A stretch of DNA of 64,000 bases, taken from Deltaproteobacteria bacterium GWC2_55_46. Lineage in GTDB: Bacteria; Desulfobacterota; GWC2-55-46. Every line of letters starts with the position of its first letter. The first letter of the stretch is position 1. Below are positions 9,839 to 20,689 of the stretch, piece by piece. Location of the stretch: assembly GCA_001595385.3 (NCBI GenBank), contig LVEI03000001.1, positions 248,001-312,000 on the forward strand, read 5' to 3'. The notes below the pieces were generated by a model, which saw only the letters and a list, made by a program, of their open reading frames with translations, had not been told where the DNA came from and did no database searches. Both the position numbers and the translations under genes were made by a program.

Positions 9839-10852
9839 ATGATAATAGTTCTTAAAAGGGACGCCACGCCGGAGACCATCGAGCACGTGGTGGAAAAGAT
9901 AAAGGCGGTGGGGCTCGCTGTCCACATCTCAAAGGGCAAGGAGAGGACGATAATAGGAGCCATTGGGGATGAAGAGCTCCTGGCATCGATATCGCTCGAG
10001 GCCCTGCCGGGTGTCGAGAGCGTGATGCCGATCCTCAAGCCCTACAAGCTTGTAAGCCGCGAGTTCCGTAAGGAAGGGACTGTAATAGACGTAAACGGTG
10101 TAAAGATAGGCGACACCGAGCTACAGGTCATAGCCGGCCCGTGCAGCGTGGAGAGCAAGGCGTCTCTTGTCAGCTGCGCGAGGCAGGTACAGGCCGCCGG
10201 GGCGAGGATATTGAGGGGCGGGGCCTTCAAGCCCAGGACGTCGCCCTATGATTTCCAGGGGCTCGGCGAGGACGGCCTCAAGCTCCTTGCCGAGGCCAAG
10301 AAGGAGACCGGACTTCCGATAATAAGCGAGCTAATGGACCCGAGGGACACCGAGCTTATCTGCGAATACGTCGATATCGTCCAGATAGGCGCGAGGAACA
10401 TGCAGAACTTCAGGCTCCTGATGGAAGTAGGGAAGGCCAGGAAGCCTGTGCTCCTCAAAAGGGGCCTTTCAGCGACCATTAAGGAGTTCCTCATGTCAGC
10501 CGAGTACATAGCCTCGCAGGGCAACTCCGATATAATACTATGCGAGCGCGGCATAAGGACATTCGAGACCGCCACCAGAAATACGCTTGATCTTAGCGCG
10601 GTACCGGTACTTAAGGAAGAGACGCACCTCCCTATATTCATCGACCCCAGCCACAGCGCGGGCAGATGGAACCTTGTGGCCCCGCTCGCCAAGGCCGCCC
10701 TGGCGGTAGGAGCAGACGGGCTTATGATAGAGGTCCATCCAGACCCTGAGAACGCGCTCTGCGACGGCGCCCAGTCGCTCAAACCCAGCAAATTCGCCAG
10801 CCTGATGGATGACCTCCGTAAGGTCGCGGCCGCCGTGGGCAGGACGCTCTGA
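9839..10852 (+). CDS. aroF: 3-deoxy-7-phosphoheptulonate (DAHP) synthase, type I beta with regulatory domain
   Basis: Condenses phosphoenolpyruvate and erythrose 4-phosphate, the first step of the shikimate pathway. It has 337 residues: a ferredoxin-like regulatory domain (about 1-70, starting [14 protein letters not shown]) and a TIM barrel with AGPCSVES and [12 protein letters not shown]. This layout and length match the Thermotoga-type enzyme, whose N-terminal domain mediates feedback inhibition by Tyr/Phe. An upstream in-frame start at 9812 exists, but the ATG at 9839 directly follows GGGGGAG and begins the conserved sequence. Followed by a terminator-like hairpin before tyrA. Confidence 0.95.
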   Translation: MIIVLKRDATPETIEHVVEKIKAVGLAVHISKGKERTIIGAIGDEELLASISLEALPGVESVMPILKPYKLVSREFRKEGTVIDVNGVKIGDTELQVIAGPCSVESKASLVSCARQVQAAGARILRGGAFKPRTSPYDFQGLGEDGLKLLAEAKKETGLPIISELMDPRDTELICEYVDIVQIGARNMQNFRLLMEVGKARKPVLLKRGLSATIKEFLMSAEYIASQGNSDIILCERGIRTFETATRNTLDLSAVPVLKEETHLPIFIDPSHSAGRWNLVAPLAKAALAVGADGLMIEVHPDPENALCDGAQSLKPSKFASLMDDLRKVAAAVGRTL

Positions 10853-10860
10853 GGCCTTAT

Positions 10861-10896
10861 GGCAAGGGCCGGACGGCCCTTGCCTCCGTCCGTTTT
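10861..10896 (+). terminator. Rho-independent terminator-like hairpin after aroF
   Basis: GGCAAGGGCC (10861-10870) pairs perfectly with GGCCCTTGCC (10875-10884) around a four-base loop. A short U-containing stretch (GTTTTATT) ends about ten bases later. The gap makes it a weak terminator. It may only reduce expression into tyrA. Confidence 0.55.
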
Positions 10897-10929
10897 ATTA
10901 AAAAATCCGACAAGCTCATGTAAGGTCAG

Positions 10930-11811
10930 ATGATAGAGTCTTTGCATTTCAAAAAGGTTGCCATCATAGGGGTGGGGCTCATAGGAGGCTCGCTCGCCCT
11001 CGTCTTGAGGCGCAAGGGTCTCGCCTCTGAGATTACCGGTATAGGCAGGGGGCTGCCTAATCTTGAGGCCGCTAAAAGGCTTGGCGTCATCGATTCGTTC
11101 ACCAGGGATATAGCCGATGGCGTAAAGGACGCGGACCTTGTCGTAGTGGCGGTGCCGGTACTCAAGATAGCCGATACAATAAGGCAGGCCGCCCCGAACC
11201 TGAAGCCAGGCTGCATCGTGACGGATGTGGGGAGCGTCAAGGCCTCTGTGATAGAAGCTGTCGGGCCTGTTATGCCGGCCGGGGCGCATTTCGTGCCTGG
11301 ACACCCGATAGCTGGAACAGAGAACTCCGGCGTCGAAGCCTCTTTCCCTGAGCTGTTTATCGAGAGGAAGTGCATACTCACTCCTACCGCAAAGACCGAT
11401 CCGGCGGCGCTTAAGGCCGTAAAAGGTATTTGGGAGGAGGCTGGCTCTACGGTCGTGGAGATGGACGCCTCTGTGCATGATATGATACTCGCAGCCGTAA
11501 GCCACCTGCCGCACATGATAGCCTATACACTCGTGAACGCCGTAGCACAGACCGAGGCCGCGGGCGAGGACGTAATAAGCTACTCTGCAGGCGGTTTCAA
11601 GGACTTCACCAGGATCGCCTCAAGCTCCCCGGAGATGTGGGCGGATATCTGCGCCATGAACCGGGAGCCCATACTCAAGACCATAGAAGGCTTTCAGAGG
11701 CGGCTTGCCGCCTTGAAAGAGCTGATAGAAAAAGGCGACCAGCCGGGTCTCAGGCAGGAGTTCGGGATGGCAAAGGGCATAAGGGACTCTCTTTTAAAGG
11801 GTCGCGGGTGA
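10930..11811 (+). CDS. tyrA: Prephenate dehydrogenase
   Basis: NAD(P)-dependent oxidative decarboxylation of prephenate to 4-hydroxyphenylpyruvate for tyrosine synthesis. 293 residues, monofunctional, with no chorismate mutase or ACT domain attached. The nucleotide-binding motif [12 protein letters not shown] is at 12-23, followed by [11 protein letters not shown] and the helical-domain stretch [17 protein letters not shown], which carry the catalytic histidine region. Starts at ATG 10930. aroA begins five bases after its stop, so the two are translationally close. Confidence 0.95.
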   Translation: MIESLHFKKVAIIGVGLIGGSLALVLRRKGLASEITGIGRGLPNLEAAKRLGVIDSFTRDIADGVKDADLVVVAVPVLKIADTIRQAAPNLKPGCIVTDVGSVKASVIEAVGPVMPAGAHFVPGHPIAGTENSGVEASFPELFIERKCILTPTAKTDPAALKAVKGIWEEAGSTVVEMDASVHDMILAAVSHLPHMIAYTLVNAVAQTEAAGEDVISYSAGGFKDFTRIASSSPEMWADICAMNREPILKTIEGFQRRLAALKELIEKGDQPGLRQEFGMAKGIRDSLLKGRG

Positions 11812-11815
11812 AAGA

Positions 11816-13141
11816 GTGGGATTGACCAAGGCGAAAGACATATTCTCCGGCAAGGAGAAGGCTACCCCTGCAAAATGCCTGAAGGGCGAGATGACCGTTC
11901 CCGGGGACAAGTCCATCTCGCACCGTTCGGTCATATTCGGCTCGATAGCCGAAGAGACGACAGAGGTCTCTGGCTTCCTCGAAGGCGAGGACAATCTGTC
12001 TACTATTGCGGCCTTCACTCTCATGGGGGTCGATATAGAAAGAGACGGGGACAGGGTAAGGATAAACGGGAAGGGGCTTCATGGCTTAAAAGAGCCCGAT
12101 GACGTCATAAACGCCGGCAACTCAGGCACCACTACAAGGCTTCTGACCGGGCTCCTCTCGGGCATGCCGTTTTTCTCGGCCATAACGGGGGACGAGTCGC
12201 TCCGTAAAAGGCCGATGAAGAGGGTGGTAGAGCCTCTTATCAAGATGGGCGCGGCAATAACAGGCAGAAAGGACGGAAGCCTTCTTCCTATCGCCATATC
12301 GGGAAGGAAGCTCAAGGGCATCACATACAGGACGCCTGTTGCGAGCGCGCAGTTGAAATCCGCGCTCCTTCTGGCCGCGCTTTCGGCTGACGGCGAAACC
12401 GTAATAGAGGAGCCGGAGAAGAGCAGGGACCATACCGAGAGGATGCTCAAGCTCTTCGGGGCGAATTTAAGCGTCTCCGGCAATTCTATTTCAGTCAGGT
12501 CGACAAACAGGCTTGCCGGGTGTAAAATAATTGTACCCGGGGACATCTCCTCGGCCGCTTTTTTCATGGCCGGCGCGGCGTTGACTGAAGGATCGGATCT
12601 CCTCATAAGGGATGTCGGCATAAACCCCACCAGGGTCGGTATTGTAGATATCCTCAAAAAGATGGGAGGCATGGTCGAGGTCAAAAACGCTCGCGAGTCA
12701 TCTGGCGAGCCTGTGGGGGATATCTTTGTGCGGGGCTCGCGCCTGAAAGGGATCGAAATCGGCGGACCGGATCTGCTCCCTGCGATCGACGAGTTCCCCA
12801 TCATATGCGTTGCCGCCGCCTTTGCCGATGGCACGACAAGGATCAGCGGCGCTAAGGAGCTGAGGGTAAAAGAGAGCGACAGGATAGCGGTCATCTCAGA
12901 GTGCCTCGGGGCCATAGGCGTCAGGAACACAGAGACGGAAGACGGCATAATCATAGAGGGTACCTGCGGGAGGCCTGTAAAGGGTGGGACCATCAGGAGC
13001 CACGGCGATCACAGGATAGCGATGGCCATGGCCATGGCGGCTTTGAGGACAGAGGCAGGCATAGAGATAGAAGGGGCAGGGAGCGTTGACGTCTCCTTCC
13101 CCGGTTTCTTCGGCCTCCTCGGGAAGATAAGGGTGCAATGA
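11816..13141 (+). CDS. aroA: 3-phosphoshikimate 1-carboxyvinyltransferase (EPSP synthase)
   Basis: Transfers the enolpyruvyl group of PEP to shikimate 3-phosphate. 441 residues. Recognisable motifs: PGDKSISHR near the N-terminus, NAGNSGTTTRLLTG near 100, the DLLPAIDEFP segment and the KESDR loop in the C-terminal half. The GTG at 11816 is taken as start; a TTG two codons later is possible. The stop overlaps the cmk start as ATGA, so translation of the two is likely coupled. The sequence appears to be of the bacterial class II-like type, but this was not tested. Confidence 0.95.
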   Translation: MGLTKAKDIFSGKEKATPAKCLKGEMTVPGDKSISHRSVIFGSIAEETTEVSGFLEGEDNLSTIAAFTLMGVDIERDGDRVRINGKGLHGLKEPDDVINAGNSGTTTRLLTGLLSGMPFFSAITGDESLRKRPMKRVVEPLIKMGAAITGRKDGSLLPIAISGRKLKGITYRTPVASAQLKSALLLAALSADGETVIEEPEKSRDHTERMLKLFGANLSVSGNSISVRSTNRLAGCKIIVPGDISSAAFFMAGAALTEGSDLLIRDVGINPTRVGIVDILKKMGGMVEVKNARESSGEPVGDIFVRGSRLKGIEIGGPDLLPAIDEFPIICVAAAFADGTTRISGAKELRVKESDRIAVISECLGAIGVRNTETEDGIIIEGTCGRPVKGGTIRSHGDHRIAMAMAMAALRTEAGIEIEGAGSVDVSFPGFFGLLGKIRVQ

Positions 13142-13821
13142 AAAGAGGGCCTGTAATAGCGATAGACGGGCCGAGCGGCGTAGGCAAGACTACCGTAAGC
13201 AGGGGGGTCGCTCGAAAGCTCGGCTTCAGGTACATAAACACCGGGTCGATGTACAGGGCTATTGCCCTTGCCGCCAAGGAATCGTGGGTCGACCTCAAAA
13301 GCGATGTAGTCCTTGAGGAGTTTTGCGCCGGGGTCGATTTCCGGTACGACGTTGAAACCGGCTCCGTCTCGGTGGACGGCATAGACTATACCGGCAGGCT
13401 GAGGAGTCAGCAGGCCGCTGAGCTTGCCTCAAAGGTGTCGACAAAGGGGTCGGTGAGGGAGTTCCTTGTCGCCTATCAGAGAAAGCTCGCTGAAGCCGGG
13501 AATGTCGTAATGGAAGGCAGGGACATTGGCACGGTGGTATTCCCTGACGCCGACGTAAAGATTTTCCTCGATGCCCCTCATGATGTCAGGGCCGGCAGGC
13601 GCCACCTTGAGCTTGTCGAAAAGGGCGTGCATGAAAGCGTAGAAGTGAGCAGCGAAATAGAGGAGCGCGACAGGCGGGACAGCTCGCGCGAGCTGTCGCC
13701 TCTTAAGATGGCGGATGACGCGATAAGGATAGACACGGCCGCTATAGGGATAGACGCTGTAATAGATAAAGTACTTAAAGCGGTCAGGGAAAGGTTGAGC
13801 GTTGGAGATCATCGTAGCTAA
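13138..13821 (+). CDS. cmk: Cytidylate kinase
   Basis: Phosphorylates CMP/dCMP using ATP. 227 residues, with P-loop DGPSGVGKTT (residues 9-18), the INTGSMYRA substrate region and GRDIGTVVFPDA, all standard for Cmk. It overlaps aroA by four bases and the next gene ispH by 20 bases. The aroA-cmk-ispH-rpsA order is widespread in deltaproteobacteria. Confidence 0.96.
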   Translation: MKRGPVIAIDGPSGVGKTTVSRGVARKLGFRYINTGSMYRAIALAAKESWVDLKSDVVLEEFCAGVDFRYDVETGSVSVDGIDYTGRLRSQQAAELASKVSTKGSVREFLVAYQRKLAEAGNVVMEGRDIGTVVFPDADVKIFLDAPHDVRAGRRHLELVEKGVHESVEVSSEIEERDRRDSSRELSPLKMADDAIRIDTAAIGIDAVIDKVLKAVRERLSVGDHRS

Positions 13822-14647
13822 ATCATCGGGCTTCTGTTTCGGTGTCAAGAGGGCCATAAACATGGCCGACAAATGCGCCTCAGAGGAAAAAGGCGATGGC
13901 ATCTATACCCTCGGCCCCATTATCCATAACCCTCAGGTCGTAAAGAGGCTTGAGGAATCTAATGTCTTCGTCAAAAAAAGCCTCTCTGAGATAGACGCGG
14001 GGACCGTCATCATAAGGTCCCACGGTGTGAAATCCGAGGAGTACAGGGAAGCAAGGGAGAAGGGGCTTAATATCGTCGACGCGACCTGCCCGTTCGTGAA
14101 AAAGGCGCAGGACCTCGTCTCTCAGCTTACCGAAGATGGCTACGAGGTCGTCGTTGTCGGCGAGAAGGACCACCCTGAGGTCAAGGGGCTCATAAGCTAC
14201 GGGAGCAAGAAGGTTTTGGTGGCTGGAAGCATAGCCGAACTCGTGGATATGCCGAGGGTAGCCAGGCTGGGCATCGTCGCGCAGACTACTATTCCAATGG
14301 AAAAGCTTGAGGATATTGTCAGTTTTTGTTTACATAAGGCCTCTGAGTTAAAGGTATTCAATACGATTTGTAACGCTACGTCTACCAGGCAGACCGAAAG
14401 CGCTGAGATGGCGAGGAAGGTCGATGTGATGATAGTGGTCGGCGGCAAGAACAGCGCCAACACGAGAAGGCTCGCCGAGGTCTGTCTTGCCATACAGCCG
14501 ATGACCTATCATATTGAGGTTGCGGCGGAATTGGACCATGCCTGGTTTTCCGGGGCCCGGCGGGTTGGAGTTACTTCAGGGGCGTCCACCCCTGAGTGGC
14601 TCATAGAGGAGGTAGTGAGTCAAATAGGTGAGTTTGCTACGAAATGA
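13802..14647 (+). CDS. ispH: 4-hydroxy-3-methylbut-2-enyl diphosphate reductase
   Basis: Last enzyme of the MEP isoprenoid pathway; a [4Fe-4S] enzyme producing IPP and DMAPP from HMBPP. 281 residues. The three cluster cysteines are C12 (GFCFGV), C96 (DATCPF) and C190 (NTICNAT), and the substrate histidines are at about 42, 74 and 124 (HNP, RSHGV, KDHPEV). The start is TTG 13802 inside the end of cmk, chosen because MEIIVAKSSGFCFGV is the family N-terminus and no ATG is available. No S1 domain is fused to it; S1 is encoded separately just downstream. Confidence 0.96.
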   Translation: MEIIVAKSSGFCFGVKRAINMADKCASEEKGDGIYTLGPIIHNPQVVKRLEESNVFVKKSLSEIDAGTVIIRSHGVKSEEYREAREKGLNIVDATCPFVKKAQDLVSQLTEDGYEVVVVGEKDHPEVKGLISYGSKKVLVAGSIAELVDMPRVARLGIVAQTTIPMEKLEDIVSFCLHKASELKVFNTICNATSTRQTESAEMARKVDVMIVVGGKNSANTRRLAEVCLAIQPMTYHIEVAAELDHAWFSGARRVGVTSGASTPEWLIEEVVSQIGEFATK

Positions 14648-14716
14648 TTTGCGCTTTGAAACGCTCTATGATATGGTTTTTCTTCAAAGAATAAGAATGG
14701 GGAGGACTGGCGATTA

Positions 14717-16342
14717 ATGATAGGGAGAGAGGAAAAGTCCCGCGCAGGTGATGCGCCCAAATCGGATTTCGAGGAGCTTTTCGAAAGCCGCATAAAGGAG
14801 ATGCAGGAAGGGGATATCACCAAGGGCAGGGTCGTCCAGATCACCCAGGACTCGGTGATGATAGATATAGGGTACAAGTCCGAAGGGCACGTCCCTTTGC
14901 GCGAGTTCCTTGACAAGGACGGGAATCCTACCGTCAAGGTAGGGGACGAGATAGCCGTCCTTATCGAAAGGCGCGAGGATGAGCATGGCTTTGTGCGTCT
15001 TTCGAAGGCAAAGGCCGACCAGCTCAAGGTCTGGGACAAGATAATAGAATCTCATGATAAGGGTGTTGCGGTCCAGGGCATCATCTCCGAGAGGATAAAA
15101 GGCGGATTTTACGTTGAGATCGAAAACATAACCGCCTTCCTGCCGGGCTCTCAGGTGGACCTCAAGCCCGTGAGGAACCCGGATAAGCTCATCGGCCAGA
15201 GCTTCCAGTTCAGGGTGCTCAAATACAACAGGCGCAAGAACAATGTCATCGTCTCAAGGAGGGTCATCCTCGAAGAGGAGAGGGAGGTCATGAGGAAGAC
15301 CACCATCGAGACCATCCATGAGGGGACCATAGTCGAGGGGATGGTCAAAAACATCACCGATTACGGCGCGTTCATCGACCTCGGCGGCATCGACGGCCTC
15401 GTGCATCTTACTGACCTTTCCTGGGGCAAGGTAACCCACCCTTCACAGGTACTCAAGATAGGCGACCAGGTGAAGGTCATGATATTGAAGTTCAACAAGG
15501 AAGAGAACAAGATATCCCTCGGGTTCAAGCAGACGATGGAAGACCCGTGGCTTAAAGTCGGGGAGAAGCACGCCCTCGGCCAGAGGACCCGCGGGACTGT
15601 GGTCAATATAACCGACTACGGCGCGTTCGTCGAGATAGAGCCCGGGCTTGAAGGCCTGGTCCACATATCCGAGATGTCCTGGACCAAGCTTAAGCACCCT
15701 TCCCAGAAGGTAAAGGTAGGGGATGCGGTCGAGGTAGAGGTGCTCGACATCGACCCGGCGAGCAAGAGGATATCTCTTGGCATGAAGCAGATCGAGGCCA
15801 ACCCATGGGAAGAGGCCGAGAGGCGCTATCCGAAGGGGACGAAGATAAAAGGGGTCGTCAAGAACATAACCGACTTCGGCGTCTTCATCGGCATAGAGGA
15901 GGGCATAGACGGCCTTGTGCACATCTCCGACCTTTCATGGAAAAAGGTGAAGCACCCCTCGGAGCTTTTCAAGAAGGGGCAGGAGGTCGAGGCGATCGTA
16001 TTGAACATCGAGGGCGCGAACAGGAGGTTCTCGCTTTCCACGAAGGTCCTTGAGAAGAACCCGTGGCAGGGGGTCGAAGACCGCTACAAGCCCGGCATGA
16101 CCGTGCAGGGGCGCGTAACGAGTGTCGCCGATTTCGGCGCGTTCGTCGAGCTTGAAGAGGGCCTTGAAGGGCTGGTGCATGTCTCGGAGCTCTCCCGCGG
16201 CAAAAAACGCGGGGCTGATATAAAAGAAGGCGATATCGTCGAGGTAGAGGTGTTGAACGTCGACCCAGATGACAACAAGATCGGCCTCTCTGTAAGGGAG
16301 ATCAAAAGCCACACAGGCGCAGAGGGCGAAGGTACGCACTAA
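14717..16342 (+). CDS. rpsA: 30S ribosomal protein S1
   Basis: mRNA-binding ribosomal protein needed for initiation on structured messages. 541 residues, close to E. coli (557). Six S1 OB-fold repeats can be counted. The later ones are nearly periodic, each with an ITDYGAFVEI-like or ITDFGVFIGI-like strand followed by GLVHISE/D and RISLG/RFSLS. A GGGAGG sequence lies about 12 bases before ATG 14717, somewhat far. The sppA start directly abuts its stop. Confidence 0.97.
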   Translation: MIGREEKSRAGDAPKSDFEELFESRIKEMQEGDITKGRVVQITQDSVMIDIGYKSEGHVPLREFLDKDGNPTVKVGDEIAVLIERREDEHGFVRLSKAKADQLKVWDKIIESHDKGVAVQGIISERIKGGFYVEIENITAFLPGSQVDLKPVRNPDKLIGQSFQFRVLKYNRRKNNVIVSRRVILEEEREVMRKTTIETIHEGTIVEGMVKNITDYGAFIDLGGIDGLVHLTDLSWGKVTHPSQVLKIGDQVKVMILKFNKEENKISLGFKQTMEDPWLKVGEKHALGQRTRGTVVNITDYGAFVEIEPGLEGLVHISEMSWTKLKHPSQKVKVGDAVEVEVLDIDPASKRISLGMKQIEANPWEEAERRYPKGTKIKGVVKNITDFGVFIGIEEGIDGLVHISDLSWKKVKHPSELFKKGQEVEAIVLNIEGANRRFSLSTKVLEKNPWQGVEDRYKPGMTVQGRVTSVADFGAFVELEEGLEGLVHVSELSRGKKRGADIKEGDIVEVEVLNVDPDDNKIGLSVREIKSHTGAEGEGTH

Positions 16343-17221
16343 ATGAGAAGAGAGGTTTTAAGAAACCTCCTGGCCGCGTTCGGGGTGGTCTTCATAGCGA
16401 TAATCGCCCTCTCTGTCGTGGTAGGCGTCTTCATGGACAGCGAGATAACGGGCGAAAAGGTCGCTGTCGTCGAACTTCAGGGCGTCATCACGGACCCGGC
16501 CGATGTCAATCAGGAGCTGCAGGACCTTGCCGCGCGCGATGACGTCAAGGCTGTAGTCCTGAGGATCGATTCCCCTGGAGGGGCCGTTGGGCCGTCCCAG
16601 GAGATACACCGGGAAGTCGAGAAGCTCAGGGAGAAGAAGACCGTGGTCGCCTCAATGGGCACCGTTGCCGCCTCTGGCGGCTACTACGCCGCTGTGGCAG
16701 CCGAGAAGATAGTAGCGAACCCCGGCACAATAACCGGTTCGATAGGCGTCATCATGGAATTTTTCAACGCACAGGAGCTTCTCGGGAAGATCGGGCTTAA
16801 GGGCTACGTCATAAAAAGCGGCAAGTACAAGGACGTGGGCTCGCCTTTGCGCGAGATGGAGGCCGAGGAACGGGCGCTTATCCAGGCCGCCATAGATGAC
16901 GTCAACAGGCAGTTCATAAAAGCGGTAGCCGAGGGCAGGCGTCTTAAGACCGAAGAGGTGGAAAAGATAGCCGACGGCAGGATATTCACCGGCATGCAGG
17001 CAAAGGAGCAGGGGCTTGTGGACGAGCTCGGGAGCCTTTCCGACGCGATAACGTTGAGCGCCAGGCTTGCCGGTATAGAGGGCGAGCCTGTAGTTATATA
17101 TACCGGCAAAAGCAGGATAAGCTTCTGGAAGGCCATGTTCGGGGGCACCTCGGTCGATTCACTTGCCGAGCTTTTCTCCGGCCTTCGGTTGATGTATCTA
17201 ATGCCAAATCCAGCCAGGTAA
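16343..17221 (+). CDS. sppA: Signal peptide peptidase SppA (S49 family, short form)
   Basis: Membrane-anchored serine protease that degrades cleaved signal peptides. 292 residues, the short single-domain form rather than the 618-residue tandem E. coli form. An N-terminal transmembrane helix spans about 10-31. The nucleophile is S111 in TVAASGGYY, and the general-base lysine lies in the KSGKYKDVGSP segment near 158-168. Starts immediately after the rpsA stop and is followed 21 bp later by ihfB, so it belongs to the rpsA operon. Confidence 0.93.
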   Translation: MRREVLRNLLAAFGVVFIAIIALSVVVGVFMDSEITGEKVAVVELQGVITDPADVNQELQDLAARDDVKAVVLRIDSPGGAVGPSQEIHREVEKLREKKTVVASMGTVAASGGYYAAVAAEKIVANPGTITGSIGVIMEFFNAQELLGKIGLKGYVIKSGKYKDVGSPLREMEAEERALIQAAIDDVNRQFIKAVAEGRRLKTEEVEKIADGRIFTGMQAKEQGLVDELGSLSDAITLSARLAGIEGEPVVIYTGKSRISFWKAMFGGTSVDSLAELFSGLRLMYLMPNPAR

Positions 17222-17242
17222 AAAGGAGGCAAAGAAGCAGTC

Positions 17243-17527
17243 ATGACCAAGAGTGAGCTGATAGAGGCTGTGGCCGCAAAGGTCACAAACTTCTCGAGGA
17301 AGGACGTCGAGATAATAGTCGACACCCTCTTCGAGTCAATGGCCCAGAGCATGTCAACGGGCGACAAGGTGGAGATACGCGGTTTCGGCAGCTTCAAGAT
17401 CAAGGAGCGGGACGGCAGGCAGGGCAGGAACCCCAAGTCGGGTGAGAACATCTTCATCGACGCGAAGAAGGTCCCCTTCTTCAAGGCCGGCAAGGAGATC
17501 AGGGAAAGGATCAACACCGGCAAGTAA
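17243..17527 (+). CDS. ihfB: Integration host factor beta-type DNA-binding protein
   Basis: Small DNA-bending protein of the HU/IHF family, 94 residues. It begins MTKSELIEAVA as IhfB does, has EIRGFGSF at the hinge and the beta-arm GRNPKSGE with the intercalating proline. The rpsA-ihfB linkage is the same as in E. coli, which supports the beta assignment over HU. GGAGG lies about 12 bases upstream of the ATG. The TAA stop overlaps the ATG of the next gene (TAATG). Confidence 0.92.
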   Translation: MTKSELIEAVAAKVTNFSRKDVEIIVDTLFESMAQSMSTGDKVEIRGFGSFKIKERDGRQGRNPKSGENIFIDAKKVPFFKAGKEIRERINTGK

Positions 17528-18012
17528 TGAGACAGATGTGGGCCCCCTGGCGTTCTGAGTACATACACGCCGAAAAGGAAGCCGGCTGCGTATTCTGCAA
17601 GGCCACGGCCGCCAGGCCAGGAGAAGGGCTCGTCCTTTTTAACGGTTCGGTCTCCGTTGTCGTACTTAACAAGTTTCCCTACAACAGCGGCCATCTTATG
17701 GTTGCACCTTCCCGGCATGTGGCGAAGGTCGAAGAGCTTACGCCGGAAGAGTCCATAGATATGTTCCGGCTGATACGCCACTGCACGTCGGTCCTCACCA
17801 AGGCCATGAACCCCGGAGGCTTCAATATAGGGATGAACGTCGGAAAGGCGGCTGGCGCCGGGATAGACGACCACCTGCACATGCACGTAGTACCCAGATG
17901 GAACGGGGATATCAACTTCATGCCGGTCCTCTCTGACGTAAAGGTCATACCAGAGCACCTCCAGAAGACCCTCTCTTTGCTCCTCCCGTTCTTCGAACGC
18001 CTGAGCGATTAA
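17527..18012 (+). CDS. HIT family nucleotide hydrolase (Ap4A phosphorylase-like)
   Basis: 161-residue histidine-triad protein. The triad HLHMHVVPRW lies near residues 117-126, and two zinc-type cysteines (CVFC) near the N-terminus plus MWAPWRSEYI resemble the Ap4A phosphorylase/FHIT-like group often found downstream of ihfB. It would cleave dinucleoside polyphosphates or nucleotide conjugates; the substrate is not determinable here. Starts by TAATG overlap with ihfB. The long riboswitch-containing gap follows its stop. Confidence 0.9.
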   Translation: MRQMWAPWRSEYIHAEKEAGCVFCKATAARPGEGLVLFNGSVSVVVLNKFPYNSGHLMVAPSRHVAKVEELTPEESIDMFRLIRHCTSVLTKAMNPGGFNIGMNVGKAAGAGIDDHLHMHVVPRWNGDINFMPVLSDVKVIPEHLQKTLSLLLPFFERLSD

Positions 18013-18098
18013 CGCCCTTTCAGCCGCCAAAAAGAGACTTGACAAAAAAGCCGCCCTGTACTAAACTACACCCGATTTTAAATAGACCTTGACCGGTC

Positions 18099-18180
18099 AA
18101 ACCCCCGTAACTGACGGAATCAAGGTGGATACCACCGGGGAGCGGGGTTACTGAAATATGATCGCCGACCGTCTGGGCAG
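18099..18180 (+). ncRNA. ZTP/ZMP riboswitch aptamer (pfl motif)
   Basis: The 384-bp gap before the isocitrate dehydrogenase gene contains the two conserved halves of the pfl RNA. The first half has GTAACTGACGGAA, a P2 hairpin GGTGG-ATA-CCACC (18124-18136) and GGGGAGCG. An outer stem pairs AACCCC (about 18100-18106) with GGGGTT (18144-18149). The second half, after a linker of about 11 bases, is CGCCGACCGTCTGGGCAG (18163-18180). Both match the consensus as known from structurally solved ZTP riboswitches. The ligand is ZMP/ZTP, which accumulates when 10-formyl-tetrahydrofolate is short. Ligand binding normally turns expression on. Confidence 0.93.
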
Positions 18181-18233
18181 AGAGAGCAAGGCTTAAAAAT
18201 GCCATGCTATTTTCAGGCTCAGACGGTTTTTTT
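18169..18233 (+). terminator. Intrinsic terminator forming the ZTP riboswitch expression platform
   Basis: CCGTCTGGGC (18169-18178), which is also the conserved second half of the aptamer, pairs with GCTCAGACGG (18217-18226) with one G-U pair. Seven T residues follow at once (18227-18233). The same bases cannot be in the ligand-bound aptamer and in the terminator stem, so binding should prevent termination. This is the standard ON design for this class. Confidence 0.9.
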
Positions 18234-18294
18234 GTGCCTTTTTGAAGATCCGTCATTGGCCAGATGAAGGAAAGCCGCAGACATACTTAAACAT

Positions 18295-18323
18295 TTGACA
18301 AAACACGGAAAATCTGGTTAATT
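18295..18323 (+). promoter_or_regulatory. Possible second promoter before idh
   Basis: A perfect TTGACA at 18295-18300 is followed after 17 bp by TTAATT, a poor -10 (3 of 6). If used, it would let idh and the acl genes be transcribed independently of the riboswitch located upstream. About 60 bp of AT-rich leader separates it from the idh ribosome binding site (AGGAG, 18386-18390). Confidence 0.35.
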
Positions 18324-18366
18324 CATTGCCTCAAATTCATGAAAAAACATACCTCAAATCCCTTAG

Positions 18367-20616
<2,250 letters not shown>

Positions 20617-20624
20617 TAAAAGTT

Positions 20625-20647
20625 TGGCGCGCCTTCCGGGCGCGCCA
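20625..20647 (+). terminator. GC-rich hairpin between idh and aclB
   Basis: TGGCGCGCC (20625-20633) pairs perfectly with GGCGCGCCA (20639-20647) around a five-base loop. No long T run follows (ATCTGTTATT), so it is more likely an mRNA-processing or partial-termination element that sets different levels of idh and acl than a full terminator. A strong GGAGG for aclB comes about 33 bp later. Confidence 0.5.
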
Positions 20648-20689
20648 TCTGTTATTCCATTTTACTGTTAAATCAAGACGGAGGTTTTT

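Noticed and set aside
10246-11514. 422-codon open frame on the - strand across aroF and tyrA
   Set aside because: Covers two well-conserved + strand genes and shows no domain; low-complexity Ser/Arg composition typical of a shadow frame.
16804-18045. 413-codon open frame on the - strand across sppA, ihfB and HIT
   Set aside because: Antisense to three clear genes; no motif.
18264-18290. Nine-codon ORF between the ZTP riboswitch terminator and idh
   Set aside because: Too short, no ribosome binding site and no reason to think it is a regulatory leader peptide.
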